Source: Eimeria necatrix
Lineage: Eukaryota > Apicomplexa > Conoidasida > Eucoccidiorida > Eimeriidae
Length of the DNA stretch: 64,000 nucleotides
Assembly: GCF_000499385.1 (NCBI RefSeq)
Contig: NW_013651772.1
Span: forward strand, 48,041-112,040
Direction: 5' to 3'
Part shown: piece after piece, positions 23,277 to 35,048 of the stretch
How positions within the stretch are numbered: position 1 is the stretch's first letter
Layout: every line of letters begins with the position of its first letter
The notes under the pieces: model-generated
Database searches by the model: none
Seen by the model: the letters and a program-made list of their open reading frames with translations, nothing else
What the model was told of the DNA's origin: nothing
Program-made: the position numbers and the translations under genes

Positions 23277-26200
23277 ATGTGTGCCAGCCCGCACGTGCGT
23301 ACTGTAATTCGAACTCGACCAGTAACATTTTTGCCAGTGGACTTGTTCTGCGTGGACGATGAGAAGGACACAATAGAGGTCCGGTCCCCTTCTCGAGAAG
23401 AGGCGCTTTCCTTTCGGTTCGATAAAGTGCTCCACGATGTAACTCAGGAAACCGTCTACAAAGAATGCGTGCCCTCAATATTACAAGGGGCTGTGGACGG
23501 ACTCAACGGAAGTGTTATGGCCTATGGGCAGGTTGGTCTCTAGTATCCATAAGAAATACCGCGTCTCAGAGCCTACGACTGAGCGACTAGCATTTCGCAA
23601 TCGCGTGTGAGGGTGTGTAATTTGTGGCTGTCAGACAGGCGCTGGAAAGACATACACCATGTTTGGCAGCAGCCACAGTTACGCGTCTCGCGGCATCATT
23701 CCACGCTTCATCTCTGACTTATTTGCACTCCTTGAAAAACAGACAGAGTTAGAGGCTTCCGTTTTTGTATCCTTCTGCGAGATCGACTCCGAGCTCCTCT
23801 TCGATCTGCTGGCCGACAGCGGACTCGAGGGGCAGACAGGCACGGAGCTGCAGGTCAGACAGTCACAATAATTTCTGAGTCGACGACACAAGTATTCGAA
23901 GCCGCTGTAAAGTGCGTTTGATGTTCTAAGGTCGGGCATATTTGTCCGGAACCTGCTATCAGATGGGCTAGGGGCAAGAGTCTGGCATTCGTGATTTGTC
24001 TGCTCAGATTCAAGAGGACGCGAAGGGGGGTCTGACTGTGCGGGGCTTGACTGTGCGTCAATGCAGCAACTTGGAGGATGCACTGAACAGCTATTTCTGG
24101 GGTGCGAATTTGAGGTCAGTTTCGTCCCATGGCATAAACCCTTGCAGCAGCAGAAGCCACTGCATCTTCACCGTGTACGTGCATTGCAAGAACAACGATG
24201 GCGGAGGAGAGGGAGTGAAAAGCAGCAAAATTCATTTTGTAGATCTTGCCGGCTGTGAGCGACCCAAAAAGACACAAGGTGATGGGCCCCTGCTTAAAGG
24301 GACAGCATTCATCAACAAAAGCCTGTCTTTTCTGGAAATGGTGAGGACAATGGCAGGCAGGTACTGACAAAGTAAATCACTTCGTGCCCTGGCATGAGAG
24401 CTCGCAGCCGGGCGCTTGCCAAATAAAGTTGAAGGCCGACAGCCTTGCAATCACGTGTTAGGTTCCTGTTTAGGTGGTCGTGGCTTTGGGTGAGAAAGGC
24501 AGGGACCATATACCTTATCGCTCCAGTCGTCTAACGCACTTGCTGAAGGATACTCTTGGCGGTACGAACTTCAGGCTTGGAACTTGAGGTTCACAGTCAA
24601 GGCGGTTGTCTTTTTCGTTTGCTGCAGCTGCAGCTATCGTTGCCTTTCCCGCTCATTTTGCTGGAGTTTCTGTTGCTGCTGCTGCAGGTAACAGCAACAC
24701 ATGCCTGATAGCAAACATCTGGCCGGAAAAGGAGCACTTGGAGGAAACAGTGTCAACATTGCGTTTCTCTCAGCGAATGATGAGGGTATATTCATGCGTC
24801 TGATCAGCTGCTTCTTCTTTCTCACTTCATGCCCTGTTCATCGCAGTCTTTGTTCTCCATTTGCCTGCATATCCTTCCCACTGTCCTTCCTCCATTTAAG
24901 CTTTGCCTGACGGACATTAGGAACATCTCCAGGATGCTTTTCAGCTGGGAATCTGGCTTTTACTCTGCCTAACTTGCCTGCCACCACGGCTTCTGCCAAG
25001 CCACGCAACTAGAGACCCCGCGAGTTGGCTGATTTTCCATTCGAGCCTTTGGCCGGTGGCTTCTTTGTTGCATATTCCAGGTGGCGAACAAGGCGGTGGT
25101 AAATCTGACGATTGATCCTCTTGCACTTTCCAAAAGACTGGAGAAAGATGTGGCACGTCTTCGCCAAGAACTCCAAATCACCAATTCGCTCATGGGCAGG
25201 CACACCTTGGTGCGTTAAACAATACAGACACTTACTGCTTTAGTTTGAGGGACCATTAAACGCAGTGCTAAGAGTTCAACGCTGAAGCTACAAATTATAC
25301 AGATGGTCAGAGCCTAACCTTCGGCGCTAGGAGCTTCAACACTACGTTGTGAGATCTAGTGACAGGATACGATGTCTGAGACCTTCTCAGCTCTATTAGG
25401 TCTCCTGTCTTCCTTGTAGAACCTAGGGCTTACTTTTGCGCTGCTTCGTTGGGTTTGGCATTTTTGGTGTAGTCCTACGACGCATCGTCTCCTGAGGAGC
25501 TGGAAAAAATGCGCAAGATGGCAACTCAGTTTCTCAACGGTGAACAAGAGGCGATCCAATTTACCTCTGTCAGGTATAGCAGCACAGAAAATCATGAGAG
25601 TGGTAGTGGAAACAGCTGCATCGGCAGCAGCGAAGGTACAGGAATGCGAAAGGCATGAAAGACACAACATCAGGAGCAACCAGGGGTGCATGCCACTCTT
25701 TCGACACACCAGTGCCGTCCTTTTCCCCAGGTAGTTGCCGCTGGTGCTGCTGCTGTCGCTCCTGCTGCAGGCAAGTTGAAGAGCTTCTGCAAATGATGAG
25801 GTCTGTCTTCCAAGAAATGGCGGCAACAATTCGGCGGGAGGCAGCAGAAGCAGTATCTGCTGCTGTTTCGTCCCCAGACAGTGATGTTACGGGGGCTCAG
25901 GGGGCCAATGAGCCTGCGGGAGCCTCCAAAGCTAAGGGTACACCGGCAACTCCAAAAGCGGGGAAAGACCAAAACAAGGCCAATCAGCAAGGGAGCTCCC
26001 AAGGCTCACCACAGCAAGGGCCTAAACCGGTGCAAAGTAAGTTTAGGGGCACTGCATTGCTGTATATTGGCTCGTTTCACTCAACTGATTCAAGGGATAG
26101 GGACGCAGCACTAGCAGCCCCAACACTAACAGCCGCAGTACTAAACATTGCAGCATTAGAATCAGCCAGCAACCTCGCTAGTACATGCAGGAGCTGTGGC

Positions 26201-28533
26201 AGCACTAAGACCAACGGCAGCGGCTGATACTTACAATGTGCCTACAGAGGTTGGGTATGAAGACCCCTCAGTAGGTGGTATTTCTTTAGGAACTGACCCG
26301 GACCAGTCCGAAATTGCTGTGGCCGACCGGCAAAACGGCTCCCGGCGAGCAGCTTCGCCTCAGTGAGGGCATTGGGTTCACTGTTTACAGTCATAGACTA
26401 TAAGATTGGGGCTAGACTGGCTCGCTGTGGTGGCGTGTGTCTTGAAGTGATTCAGTGCTTCAAGGAGCATAATTCTGAGCTTGGAAAACATATATCTTTG
26501 GCTGATTAAGGCCCAATAGTAGCCCCTAGAGTGTTCTTTGATTTCAGGTCCAACGGCGAGAGTGTGCGTGGGTCTGGCACTGCAGTGCCGGGCTCCACTC
26601 GTTGCTGGGACAGACGAGAGGCCTACAGCCAATTTAGAGAAACAGAAGGCAAAGAACTAAGCAAAATCATAAGGAACCTTTCACAGCAACAAGCCCAACA
26701 AAAGCAACAACTTAAAGCTATTAGCAAGGTCTGAGATGGAAACGAACAAAATAAACTATGAATGCAAAATAGAACAAAATACACAGCAGGCAGAAATGAA
26801 GAAACACGCAAATGGGAGGAAGGGGAGGCAAAATAGCTGACTGGGAAGTACAAAAAAAAGGGATGGACACAAAAAGAAATACAGGAAGAGAAGCAATAAG
26901 CCAGGACAGCGTAGCAAGGAAGACGCAATGGCAGAGACACAGAGAGAGAAAAGCAAAAGTGCATACAATGTAGCCTTACAAGCATGGAAGGAAAAAGACA
27001 AAATAACAAACATATCCAGCCTCAAAGCCGTTCATGAACAAATGCAGTTTCACAGGGAAATCCTGACAAATCATTTGATTGGCAGGACGCCACAGAGCAA
27101 TTTAATACAGGCTACGAATAATAGAGATGAAGAACATTGGGGAGAGTTAGACGATGAGCGACGCAATAGGGGACAGCACGAAACGCAAAGCATCGAGGGT
27201 TGTTTGACCTCTGTCTTTTTCATCATTTTCATCAGTATTCGTGTTTGTCTCCACTCAGGATATTTTGCAGATGAGGGAAGCCATTAGGAAAATCCGGAGT
27301 GAGCTCGCGTTCAAGCAGCAAAACGAACCGGAGAGCCAACAGGTACACCCTTCAGGCCATAGAACAAAAACTTTGAACAGTGAAGACTCTTGAAACTATG
27401 CCAAGCAATGCAAATAACAAACTCTAGACCTTAAGCTGGAGCTGAAGTGGATAGGAAAACAACAGTCGCAGAGGCAGTTAGGCACTAGTGCACCAACGAG
27501 AAACACTGAGAGGGGAGAGACATGGACGATGAGACATAAAATGAAGAAGAAGCAAAGACGACACATAAGAATAAACACAAAACAGCACATGAACGGACAG
27601 ACAGAAAAAGCGATTTGATATTAGGTTTAGGCATAGGAGAAAAAGAAAAAAAAAAGAGGGTAAACGCATAACTGAACAAAGCAGAAGAACAAACAAGGAC
27701 AAAAGATTGCTAGAAAGGGGTGCAAGCAACAATTGGGTAGAGAGGCAACAAACGGAATTTGAGAAAGAAGGCAAACGGCACGATAAAGGCAATCAGGACA
27801 ACATAAAAACAAAGAACAGTGTAGACAAGTTGCTCGCAAAGGACTAATAAGGAGGAAGAGGCATGTCTAGATAGGAACAGGCGGTTATGAATTCAAGCTT
27901 GCGCACCAAACACACAGAATGACTGTGCACTGCAATGAAGACACATGGCAAGTTATTTGCCTCGCAGACGCCCCAAGAAGGGACAGACGGTCCTCGATTG
28001 GTTGACGCTGAAGAGTTTCAAATGCTCAAGCAAATACGAGACCTCAAAGCAGTCAGTTAGCAACAGCTGGAGCTGCTGCTGACGCTACTGCATCAACTGT
28101 TCGTGCATGAACTGCTGCTGGACTCCACCTTACCCCACCCTTCTCCTCAGGCATCTTTGCCCGCAGCAGTTTGCCTTTACTGCTGCGTTCCTGTCCTTGA
28201 ATGTTCGCCAGCGCGTACTTTTTTTTTGCCTGCCTGTATATCTAAACTAGGGAAGCTCCAGATGATGTTTGTTTGCCTTTTTCTATTAGACCTTTAATCA
28301 GCGTTCGAGTCATTCTGCTCAGATACGCATGACTGTTTGCGCCTGCTTGCGTTTCAGTGTTTGCTATCATTGTGCCTCTTTATTTTGCTGCCATCCCAGT
28401 TGTTTCGCATGTCTTTCAGGCTGCCCGCCAGCTCTATTCAGTCTACTGTTCGCTGAGGGCAGAAACAGCAGAAAGAGAAGAGACCCTCAACGAGCACAGG
28501 CTTCAGCTCATGGGCGCTTTTGACTCCTGGTGA
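23277..28533 (+). CDS. Kinesin-9 family motor (KIF6/KIF9-like)
   Basis: This is a microtubule motor of the kinesin-9 class, which in other eukaryotes works in cilia and flagella. Exons: 23277-23531, 23635-23853, 24008-24340, 24474-24561, 24688-24785, 25081-25209, 25473-25573, 25771-26036, 26248-26362, 26548-26728, 27259-27342, 27968-28051, 28420-28533. The sum is 2,067 nt, exactly 689 codons with the stop. The motor domain has the P-loop TGAGKTYTM (residues 86-94), switch I SSRSH (about 204-208), switch II VDLAGCER (about 235-242) and SSRLTHLLKDTLGG. After the motor come the kinesin-9-specific blocks: LEKDVARLRQEL, MRKMATQFLNGEQEAI, REAYSQFRETEG, LVDAEEFQMLKQIRDLK, and the typical end HRLQLMGAFDSW just before the stop. 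The exon 25771-26036 adds a low-complexity insert. Length fits the family. In a coccidian this suggests a role in flagellated microgametes, which is inference. Confidence 0.93.
26729..27258 (+). other. Purine-rich kinesin intron
   Basis: This intron starts GTCTGA and ends CTCAG. Its coding strand is strongly purine-rich from about 26740 to 27060 and returns to mixed composition near the acceptor. The opposite strand shows stop-poor frames rich in Phe, Ser, Leu and Cys. These are composition effects, not genes. Confidence 0.6.
27343..27967 (+). other. Second purine-rich kinesin intron
   Basis: This intron begins GTACAC and ends CTCGCAG. The coding strand between about 27440 and 27850 is dominated by A and G, including a run of A near 27650. 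It repeats the skew of the preceding large intron. Confidence 0.6.
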
Positions 28534-29290
28534 AGTTCACGTGCAAGCATTGACACCCTTGTGCATACACTCAAACAAGTCAAAAAATTATTTACTGATA
28601 AGTACAAGATTTGACATTGATATATGCTTGCTCTTAACAGCTGTACACCAGTTAAATGCACATGTGCATGAGTGCTCACGTGGGAACACACACTCAAACA
28701 ATAGCACGCATTGGCGTATCCTAAACTTGCTTTGTCGTACGGCTTCAATCAGGCAAATGCATAAGCAGATGCACAACAAAACACGCACAACAAACGCAAA
28801 CACATGCATTCATAATTTATAAGCACACAGAGGTTTCTGCTGCAGTCTCTCTGAAAGTAGCCACATGAATGTGCGCTGGCGATTGCACGCACTTTTCGTC
28901 AAGTCTGCACACCCAATAAAAGACTGAAATGCAAGCATATAAACACACATATTTGCCCAGCCGCAGTTGTATACCGGAAAAGCATGGCAGGGTCACAAAC
29001 ATGCACAATGTACATGGATACAAGCATATTTTTGAACGTCTCTCTAAAAGTAGTACGCACATTAAGAATGCACAAAGTGACTTTTACCCGGAATTCCGAA
29101 TAGATATATCACAAACCAATACTTCCTTGGAAGCGCAACGCAATCACTATAAAGCAGCCAAAAGAGCATAAAGCCCTCTGAAAGACATGCAGTTCACGGC
29201 CACCTGCTGCCATGTCTACTGTTTTCTAGCCACTTGAATTTCTCTTAAAGATGACATAACGACCTCTTGTCTTCTGCTGACGTGTGGGTG
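28534..29290. other. Intergenic, rich in ACACA and GCATGC-like words
   Basis: I see no gene here. Many short words such as CACACA, GCATAAGC and ACATGCA occur between 28640 and 29010. Frames are short and contradictory. The kinesin polyadenylation site should fall here. Confidence 0.4.
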
Positions 29291-29554
29291 AAGGTATGAA
29301 AGAACATACGCTGGACTGCCGGAGGCTGTTGTCACGGCACATACCTCGAGGCCCAAAGGAAGCTCAGTTGCCGCTGCCACTTCTCCTGCTGCAGCAGCCG
29401 CTACTGGTAGCCTTGTTTCTGCCTCCGCTGCTGCAGTAGGCGATTCGGTGAGGAAGCGAGGCGATACGGCTGCTGGCCTGGCTGCGTCGCCTTCTCTTTC
29501 GCTGTTGCTGCAGCTAGTGCTGCAAGTGCTGCATCTTCTGCCTCATAGCATTTT

Positions 29555-30251
29555 CCGACGCTTTCTGTCATACCCATAGCTGTTAGAACTGAAATAATAT
29601 CTGGTGCGACTGCTGCTGTTGCTGTGGGGCCCCAGGAAACGTCTGGCGATTCCATTGCGGGACAAAGTGCCAGAGACGCCTACTACAGGGCAGCGTAAGT
29701 TCTCAACACTTCGACACTTGACACTCGACAGTGGCACCTGCCACTGCCGGCTCTGTTGCTGTCTCTGCTGTAGCTTCGAAAGCCACGAATGCTGCAACAT
29801 AAGAGCCCGGCGTCTGAATATGCAGAAAAGAAGCAGCAGTGGCAATTTTAAAGGCAAAAACAGCAACAGTCTTGGCGGATTCAACAGTAGAGGAGCGGCA
29901 GAAGAGTCAGCCGAAGTGTGCTTTTTTGCTTAGGCGATTTGCCTGGAAGTCCACATCCAGCCTAAAACTGGGGAAGAGAGGGTTTCACCGCCGCTGACTT
30001 TGACCCCTCACGCGCAAATAGATGAGATCCTGCCTATTCCACTAGCTAGGAGGCCTTCATTCAAGTCTATTGACGCTACCAGGAGCCCCGCCTGGCAAAG
30101 TACCCTTCTGGCGGAGGCTCTTGAGGCATTCCACTGCGCGAAGATCCTCTCTGTTCCCCTTTTAAGGCCCTCAGTCATGCTCCAAGCAGGGCCTCATGCC
30201 AGCGAGGGGCCCCAACGGCAGCTGCAGTGTCCTGAAGTTACATGCACTTGA
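29555..30251 (+). CDS. Hypothetical protein, weakly supported
   Basis: Not recognised. One + strand frame runs from about 29604 to 30251 and is interrupted only by a single TAG at 29931-29933. A second reading uses an Ala-rich exon ending GCAGC at about 29695 (donor GTAAGT), an acceptor CTGTAG at about 29773, and an exon in phase with the same frame. The 3' part (29934-30251) encodes a non-repetitive sequence including HAQIDEILPIPLARRP and LAEALEAFHCAKIL. The stop codon lies inside an 18-nt segment that begins GT and ends AG (29916-29933). Frame continuity supports a real gene or a recent pseudogene; function is unknown. Confidence 0.4.
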
Positions 30252-30515
30252 ATGCCTCCGTATAGTTTTGCGGCCCAGAACTAGACTGGGGAGGCATACA
30301 TGGATAGGCATTTGGACATATTTTGTAAATACCAGCCAAAACAAATGGGGGATGATGAATGCATGTCTACTATGTATTTGTTCCCCTAGATAAACGGTGG
30401 AATAGACGAAAATGGTCTAGAGTACCCACGGCGCCCTTGTGGACCACTCTGAGAAGCAGCATTGAATCTGTCAAGTAAATGGAAGACACAGCCGCACAAG
30501 TGTCCTCTTGACATT

Positions 30516-30551
30516 CAATCAGCTAGTTGCGAGCAATCAGCTAGTTGCGAA
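30516..30551. repeat. Tandem 18-bp direct repeat, two copies
   Basis: Two adjacent 18-bp units, each beginning CAATCAGCTAGTTGCGA, lie at 30516-30533 and 30534-30551 in the intergenic stretch before the pyruvate kinase gene. They differ only in the last base. The rest of 30252-31116 holds no gene that I can support. Confidence 0.8.
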
Positions 30552-31116
30552 CAATTTCATGTGCGCGGATCCTAAATAAATGTCCAAGATCTAGTTCTGT
30601 ATTCGCTGGAACGGTTACATAGTGTTATTCACATATTTAATGAGTTACTCGTAAACCACTCCATGTGTGTAGACTATCAGTGAATTGTAAAGACGCTATC
30701 ATGTGTTCGTTGAACTAGATGTTAATAAGTGTCAGAAGACAAGAGCGCCCACATGACACTGCTTAATGTTGCCCCAAGCATTTAGCAGCTTCCCCGGTCA
30801 AGGCTCATTCCTTTGCACTATTTCCAGGGCCAATATAGCTTGAAAATAAAGCTTGCTCTTGAAATTTATTCTTGAGTTTCAAATGAAAGAGGGTCACCCC
30901 CATACCCGCCTAAGCCCCCCACAATCGACAGATCGATGAGGGCAACAGTCAAAGTAGCAGCCGCAGCGGCAGCTGCCGCCGCTTTCAAAGATGTATTTCG
31001 TATACTTCTTCTCGTTTTTCGTTTGATCTTGCGCCGCACTTTAGGAACAAGAAAGGCGAAGGGACGGAGACAGCCGCATCCGCAGCAGCAGCAGCAGGAG
31101 GCCCAATGCGTGCGAG

Positions 31117-33623
31117 ATGGCTCATTATGTGTTACAGTTGCTCGCTTGTGTTGTATTTTTCTGTGATTTATTTTTAAATTTGTCCTTGGCCTTATCGAAG
31201 GCCCCTCAGGACTTCTCGCCGGCATTTCTTCGGGCATCTTCCTGCCCTTCGGGCCACCTGCAGCAGCGGGAGCTGCAAGCAGCAGCAGCGACTGCAGCAG
31301 CAGCAGCAAATCCATTTGTTGCCAACATGGCCGCAAAAGAGGGAGCGCAAGCTCTCTTGCTTGCAGCCCGGGGGATACGGTGCTCACGAGGCCTACGGGG
31401 GGCCCCCTTGAGGGGCCCCATCCTAGCCTCCCTGAGGTCCCGGGAGCTAGGCACTCTTGCAGCTGTAGCCCAGGCTGACACAGGTGCTGCAGTGCGCACT
31501 GCCCCAGCAGCAGCAGCAGCAGTAGCAGCAGAAAAAGAGGTCCCGCTGCGCCGCGTGTTCACTCGAACTAAGCAAATAGCCACCATAGGGCCCGCCTCAT
31601 GGGAGAAGCACCAGGTGAGGAAACCCCAGACCCCAATAAGCTGAGCCACGAGCCCTCTACCGCTGCATCGCATGGCGCTGTGCAGCTGCTGGCAGAGGCC
31701 GCAGAGCTGCCCCAGAACACCGTGCTGAGGGTTTGGGGTTTGAGATTTCGATTCAGGTTAGGTTGGGGGTGCGTGCTTGCCATTGGCCTGCAGATAGAAG
31801 ACTTATTTTTGTCTGGTGTGGATGTATTTCGCCTGAACTTCTCCCATGGCTTGTTTAGCGAGAAGTACCAGCAGTACAAGTACATTCGGGAAATAGAGCA
31901 CAAGTACCAAACGCCCATAGGCGTCCTCGCGGACCTTCCAGGTCCCAAGCTGCGCCTCTCCGTCTTTGACCCGGATGAGGTAACGCTAGTCAAGGGCCAG
32001 AAGTTCATACTAGACGCAAGTGTGATGCCAGGGGGCCCCCAGAGGGGCCCACTGCAGCAGAAGTGGGTACTGGGAGCCCTTAGGGTCGGACACAGAGTAC
32101 TAATAGACGACGGCAAGGTACGGCTAAGGGTAGTTGAGCTCTCGCCTTTCCTTCAGCAGCGGCTGCAACACATGCAGCAGCAGCAGCACGTGCAGCAGCA
32201 GGGAGAAGAGGAGGAAGAGGGGGCTGGTGACAGCAGCTCGGGTCCCTCGCAGGACAATGCGTGGGTCCTCTGTGTGGTGGAGACAGGGGGCCCCATATCG
32301 AGCAAAAAGGGGGTCTCTTTGCCGGACACATATGTACCTGTTTCTGCTTTGACTAAGAGAGACGAACAAATAGCAGCAATGGTCACGGAGTGGGGCGTTG
32401 ACTGGATAGCCCTTTCCTTTGTGCAGTCCGCAGCAGATATCCACAAACTCCGAAGGGTGATCACAGCGCAAGCCAACGCCCTTGAGGGGGGCCCCCAAGG
32501 GGCCCCCGAAGCGGATATCCCGCGGGCCTTCGCAGGGCCCATTCCAGAGGCCCCCGGCAGGGCAACTGCCCCATCCTCACTAGGTACTGTGGGCTGCGTG
32601 GGGCCTCCCTGCGTGCCCCCGCTGATAATGGCAAAGATCGAAAGGGCTGGGGCACTGCAGCAGCTGGGAGCCATAGCAGCAGCAGCAGACGGCCTGATGG
32701 TGGCGCGGGGGGATTTGGGCTTGGAGCTGAACTCTGAGTTTGTGCCCAAGGCTCAAAGGGACATAACAGCAGCGGGGAGACAGGCGGGGAAGCCCGTGGT
32801 GGTGGCCACGCAGATGCTGGAGACAATGATGACAAATCCCCTGCCCTCAAGAGCAGAGGCAGCAGATGTTGCTGCGGCTGTGATGAGCGGCGCCGCTGCA
32901 GTTATGCTCTCAGGCGAAACCGCAGCCAGCAGCAGGGGACCCCATATAGCTCGCATGCAGCACAGCATCATCCAGCAGACTGAGGCAGACGCGAACTACT
33001 GGGCCCTCAACACTCTCAAGTCCCCACAGGCAGCAACGGTGTTTGCCGCTGCAGCAGCAGAAGCAGGCACCCACTCATGGGGGACTCCTTCGAAACAGGA
33101 GGAGGGGAGGCAAGAGGGCCCCGCTGGGCCCCTGGAGGCATCATCTGAAGGAGGCGAAGGGGGGCCTGAGCCCGAAGTGACCACTGAGGCCCTCGCTGTG
33201 GGCGCAGAGATGATGGCGCGTGTGTCTGCTGCAAAGGCTATTTTGCTCAACACCAAAGACAGTCGAGGGGCGCCGTATCTCTCCTCCTTGAGGCCAAAGG
33301 CTCCTATTGTGGCGGCTACGGAAGACCTAAAGGCAGCCAGGAGGCTTCAGCTCTACTGGGGAGTCCATCCTATCTTCTTGGGGCCTCGCCCACAGGGTCC
33401 AGAAGAGATTTCTAAAGTCAAAGAGGGGCTACGGCAGTCAGACGGGGACATGGACGAGGGTTGGGTGGATGCTGCTAAGAGAGGAGCCAGGGCAGAAGGA
33501 TTTATAAAGGGGCAGGGAGATCTGGTCGTCGTTGTGGGGCCCCCAAATCATAGAGGGGCAGAAGATGAAGTGTCTTCGGAGGCAGCAGCAGAGGAAGCGG
33601 TGAGGATCTGCACTGCGGCCTGA
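31117..33623 (+). CDS. Pyruvate kinase with organelle-targeting leader (PyKII-like)
   Basis: Converts phosphoenolpyruvate and ADP to pyruvate and ATP. Two exons, 31117-31614 and 31794-33623, give 775 residues; the junction keeps phase and rebuilds the conserved N-terminus (ATIGPASWEKH, then FLSGVDVFRLNFSHG). The family is usually about 500 residues. Motifs in order: LADLPGPKLR, KKGVSLPD, the catalytic-lysine strand IMAKIERAG, VARGDLGLE, QMLETMMTNPLPSRAEAADV and MLSGETA. The C-domain is recognisable but short on charged effector-loop residues. Inserts explain the extra length: a Gln/Glu stretch in the B domain (32150-32250), a Gly/Pro/Ala insert (32480-32620) and another near 33050-33190. The first 29 residues are a hydrophobic signal sequence followed by an Ala-rich segment with basic residues, as expected for apicoplast (and possibly mitochondrial) PyKII of Toxoplasma rather than cytosolic PyKI. 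Localisation is inferred. Confidence 0.95.
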
Positions 33624-35048
33624 AGAACCATTTTTCTCACCTTAGGCAGAGCTCAGATCTAGGGCTTGTTACATCTATTTGCGTTTCAAGCTGCCGCATT
33701 CCTGTCTTGACCTCGATGCTGCTGTTGACTCCAGCGCATGCGCGGCCTTGGCGGTGTTCAAGCCACCGCTGGGGCACTTCTCACAATTGTAGCTGTCTTT
33801 GAGAGCTGAAACAATTTAGGGTTGCTAAGGTACAGAGTATGGATCTGTGGGCCCCCAGGCCTGTTGTGGTCTCGCTACTGTGCGGAACTGGGGGTTGAGA
33901 CTCTCACTGAAGTGTATATGGAGTGCAAGATCACAGCCATGAATAAATAGGTGGAAGTGAACAGATGAAAAGTGCGAACAAGATGCAGTGCCTAACACGC
34001 TAGTTGAGGTGATAGGCTAGATAATAGGGGACAGAAGTGCCCTCGGAGGCCCCTTAAGCGGCTTTCCGCTTGCTGGAGTCACTAGGCCTTGTGAGGAGGG
34101 GACATTATATCTGAGTAAGGTGACGTTGCCGTTTGTAGTTTGGAACAAGTTGTGCAGGCGTGGAGGACGGCGCTGCAGCGCATGAATCCTGTAGTTGGAA
34201 GTGATTAGCAAGAAAGAGCGTTTGCTGCGTCCCCAAAAGTAGGAGTAGGCAACGGTGTTGAGGCCGCATCTGAGGCCCTAGATGCTGTTGGTGGCTACAA
34301 AAAGGTGCAAGTAACCTCAGGCAGCTGCATTCAGAGGCAAGTAGCCAGATTTGCATTCCTGTGGATAGCCAGTTTCAATATACATAGTTTTGTGCAGACT
34401 TTGTCTTCCGGGATTGGCGGCTCGTGGTGGGGTCGAGTGCCGGTGAAATGAGCCCGAAATGAAACTTTCTGTGTTTGCGTGCGTCATAATGAATTTATTC
34501 AATAGGAATTTTGAGTAGTTCATTGGTGAAAAGGTAGCAAATCTTAGCAGTAATTCCAAGGAGCGCATCACTGGATGCAAGACAGCTGGTCTGCAGTAGC
34601 TGTTGCTATGGCATCTGTATTGATCAACCTTCTGCTAATTGGCACTCTTCAATGCACCTGTTAAATAATTCTATTAATTTGAGCTGTATTTACTAGAAAA
34701 AACAAAAAGACAAGAGCAAGCATCAGCGAACAACTTCTGTGCCTACGCGCTACGCCCCCCTCTCCTTGACGCCGACATGCGACATAGCAGCCCGGGACAG
34801 TCTGCCGCTGCAGACAGTGAGAATAAACCATTAACCCCTTGAGCCTTAAAGCCAAGGTGTGGCCGTGTTTTAGGGCTTTATAACAAGCACTGCTTCTTTC
34901 AGGCTTCTGTGGAGGCTGGCTGGCGCCGTGCCTGTCTCTCCTGGGTGTCATCAACCCTGAGCAGTCAGTCCTCGACGCTGGGCACTCATTTGCAGGCCCG
35001 AAACCTGTAATTCGCTTCCCCAGATCGCATAGCTGGACCCTCGCCAAG
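33624..35048. other. Intergenic between pyruvate kinase and FabG
   Basis: I see no gene here. Frames of 60-190 codons on the minus strand (for example 34661-35233) run antisense into the FabG leader exon and have no recognisable content. Composition is balanced without CAG runs. Confidence 0.45.

Noticed and set aside
26623..27025. Overlapping Cys/Phe-rich minus frames inside the kinesin
   Set aside because: Antisense of a purine-rich intron of the kinesin gene; no signal beyond composition.
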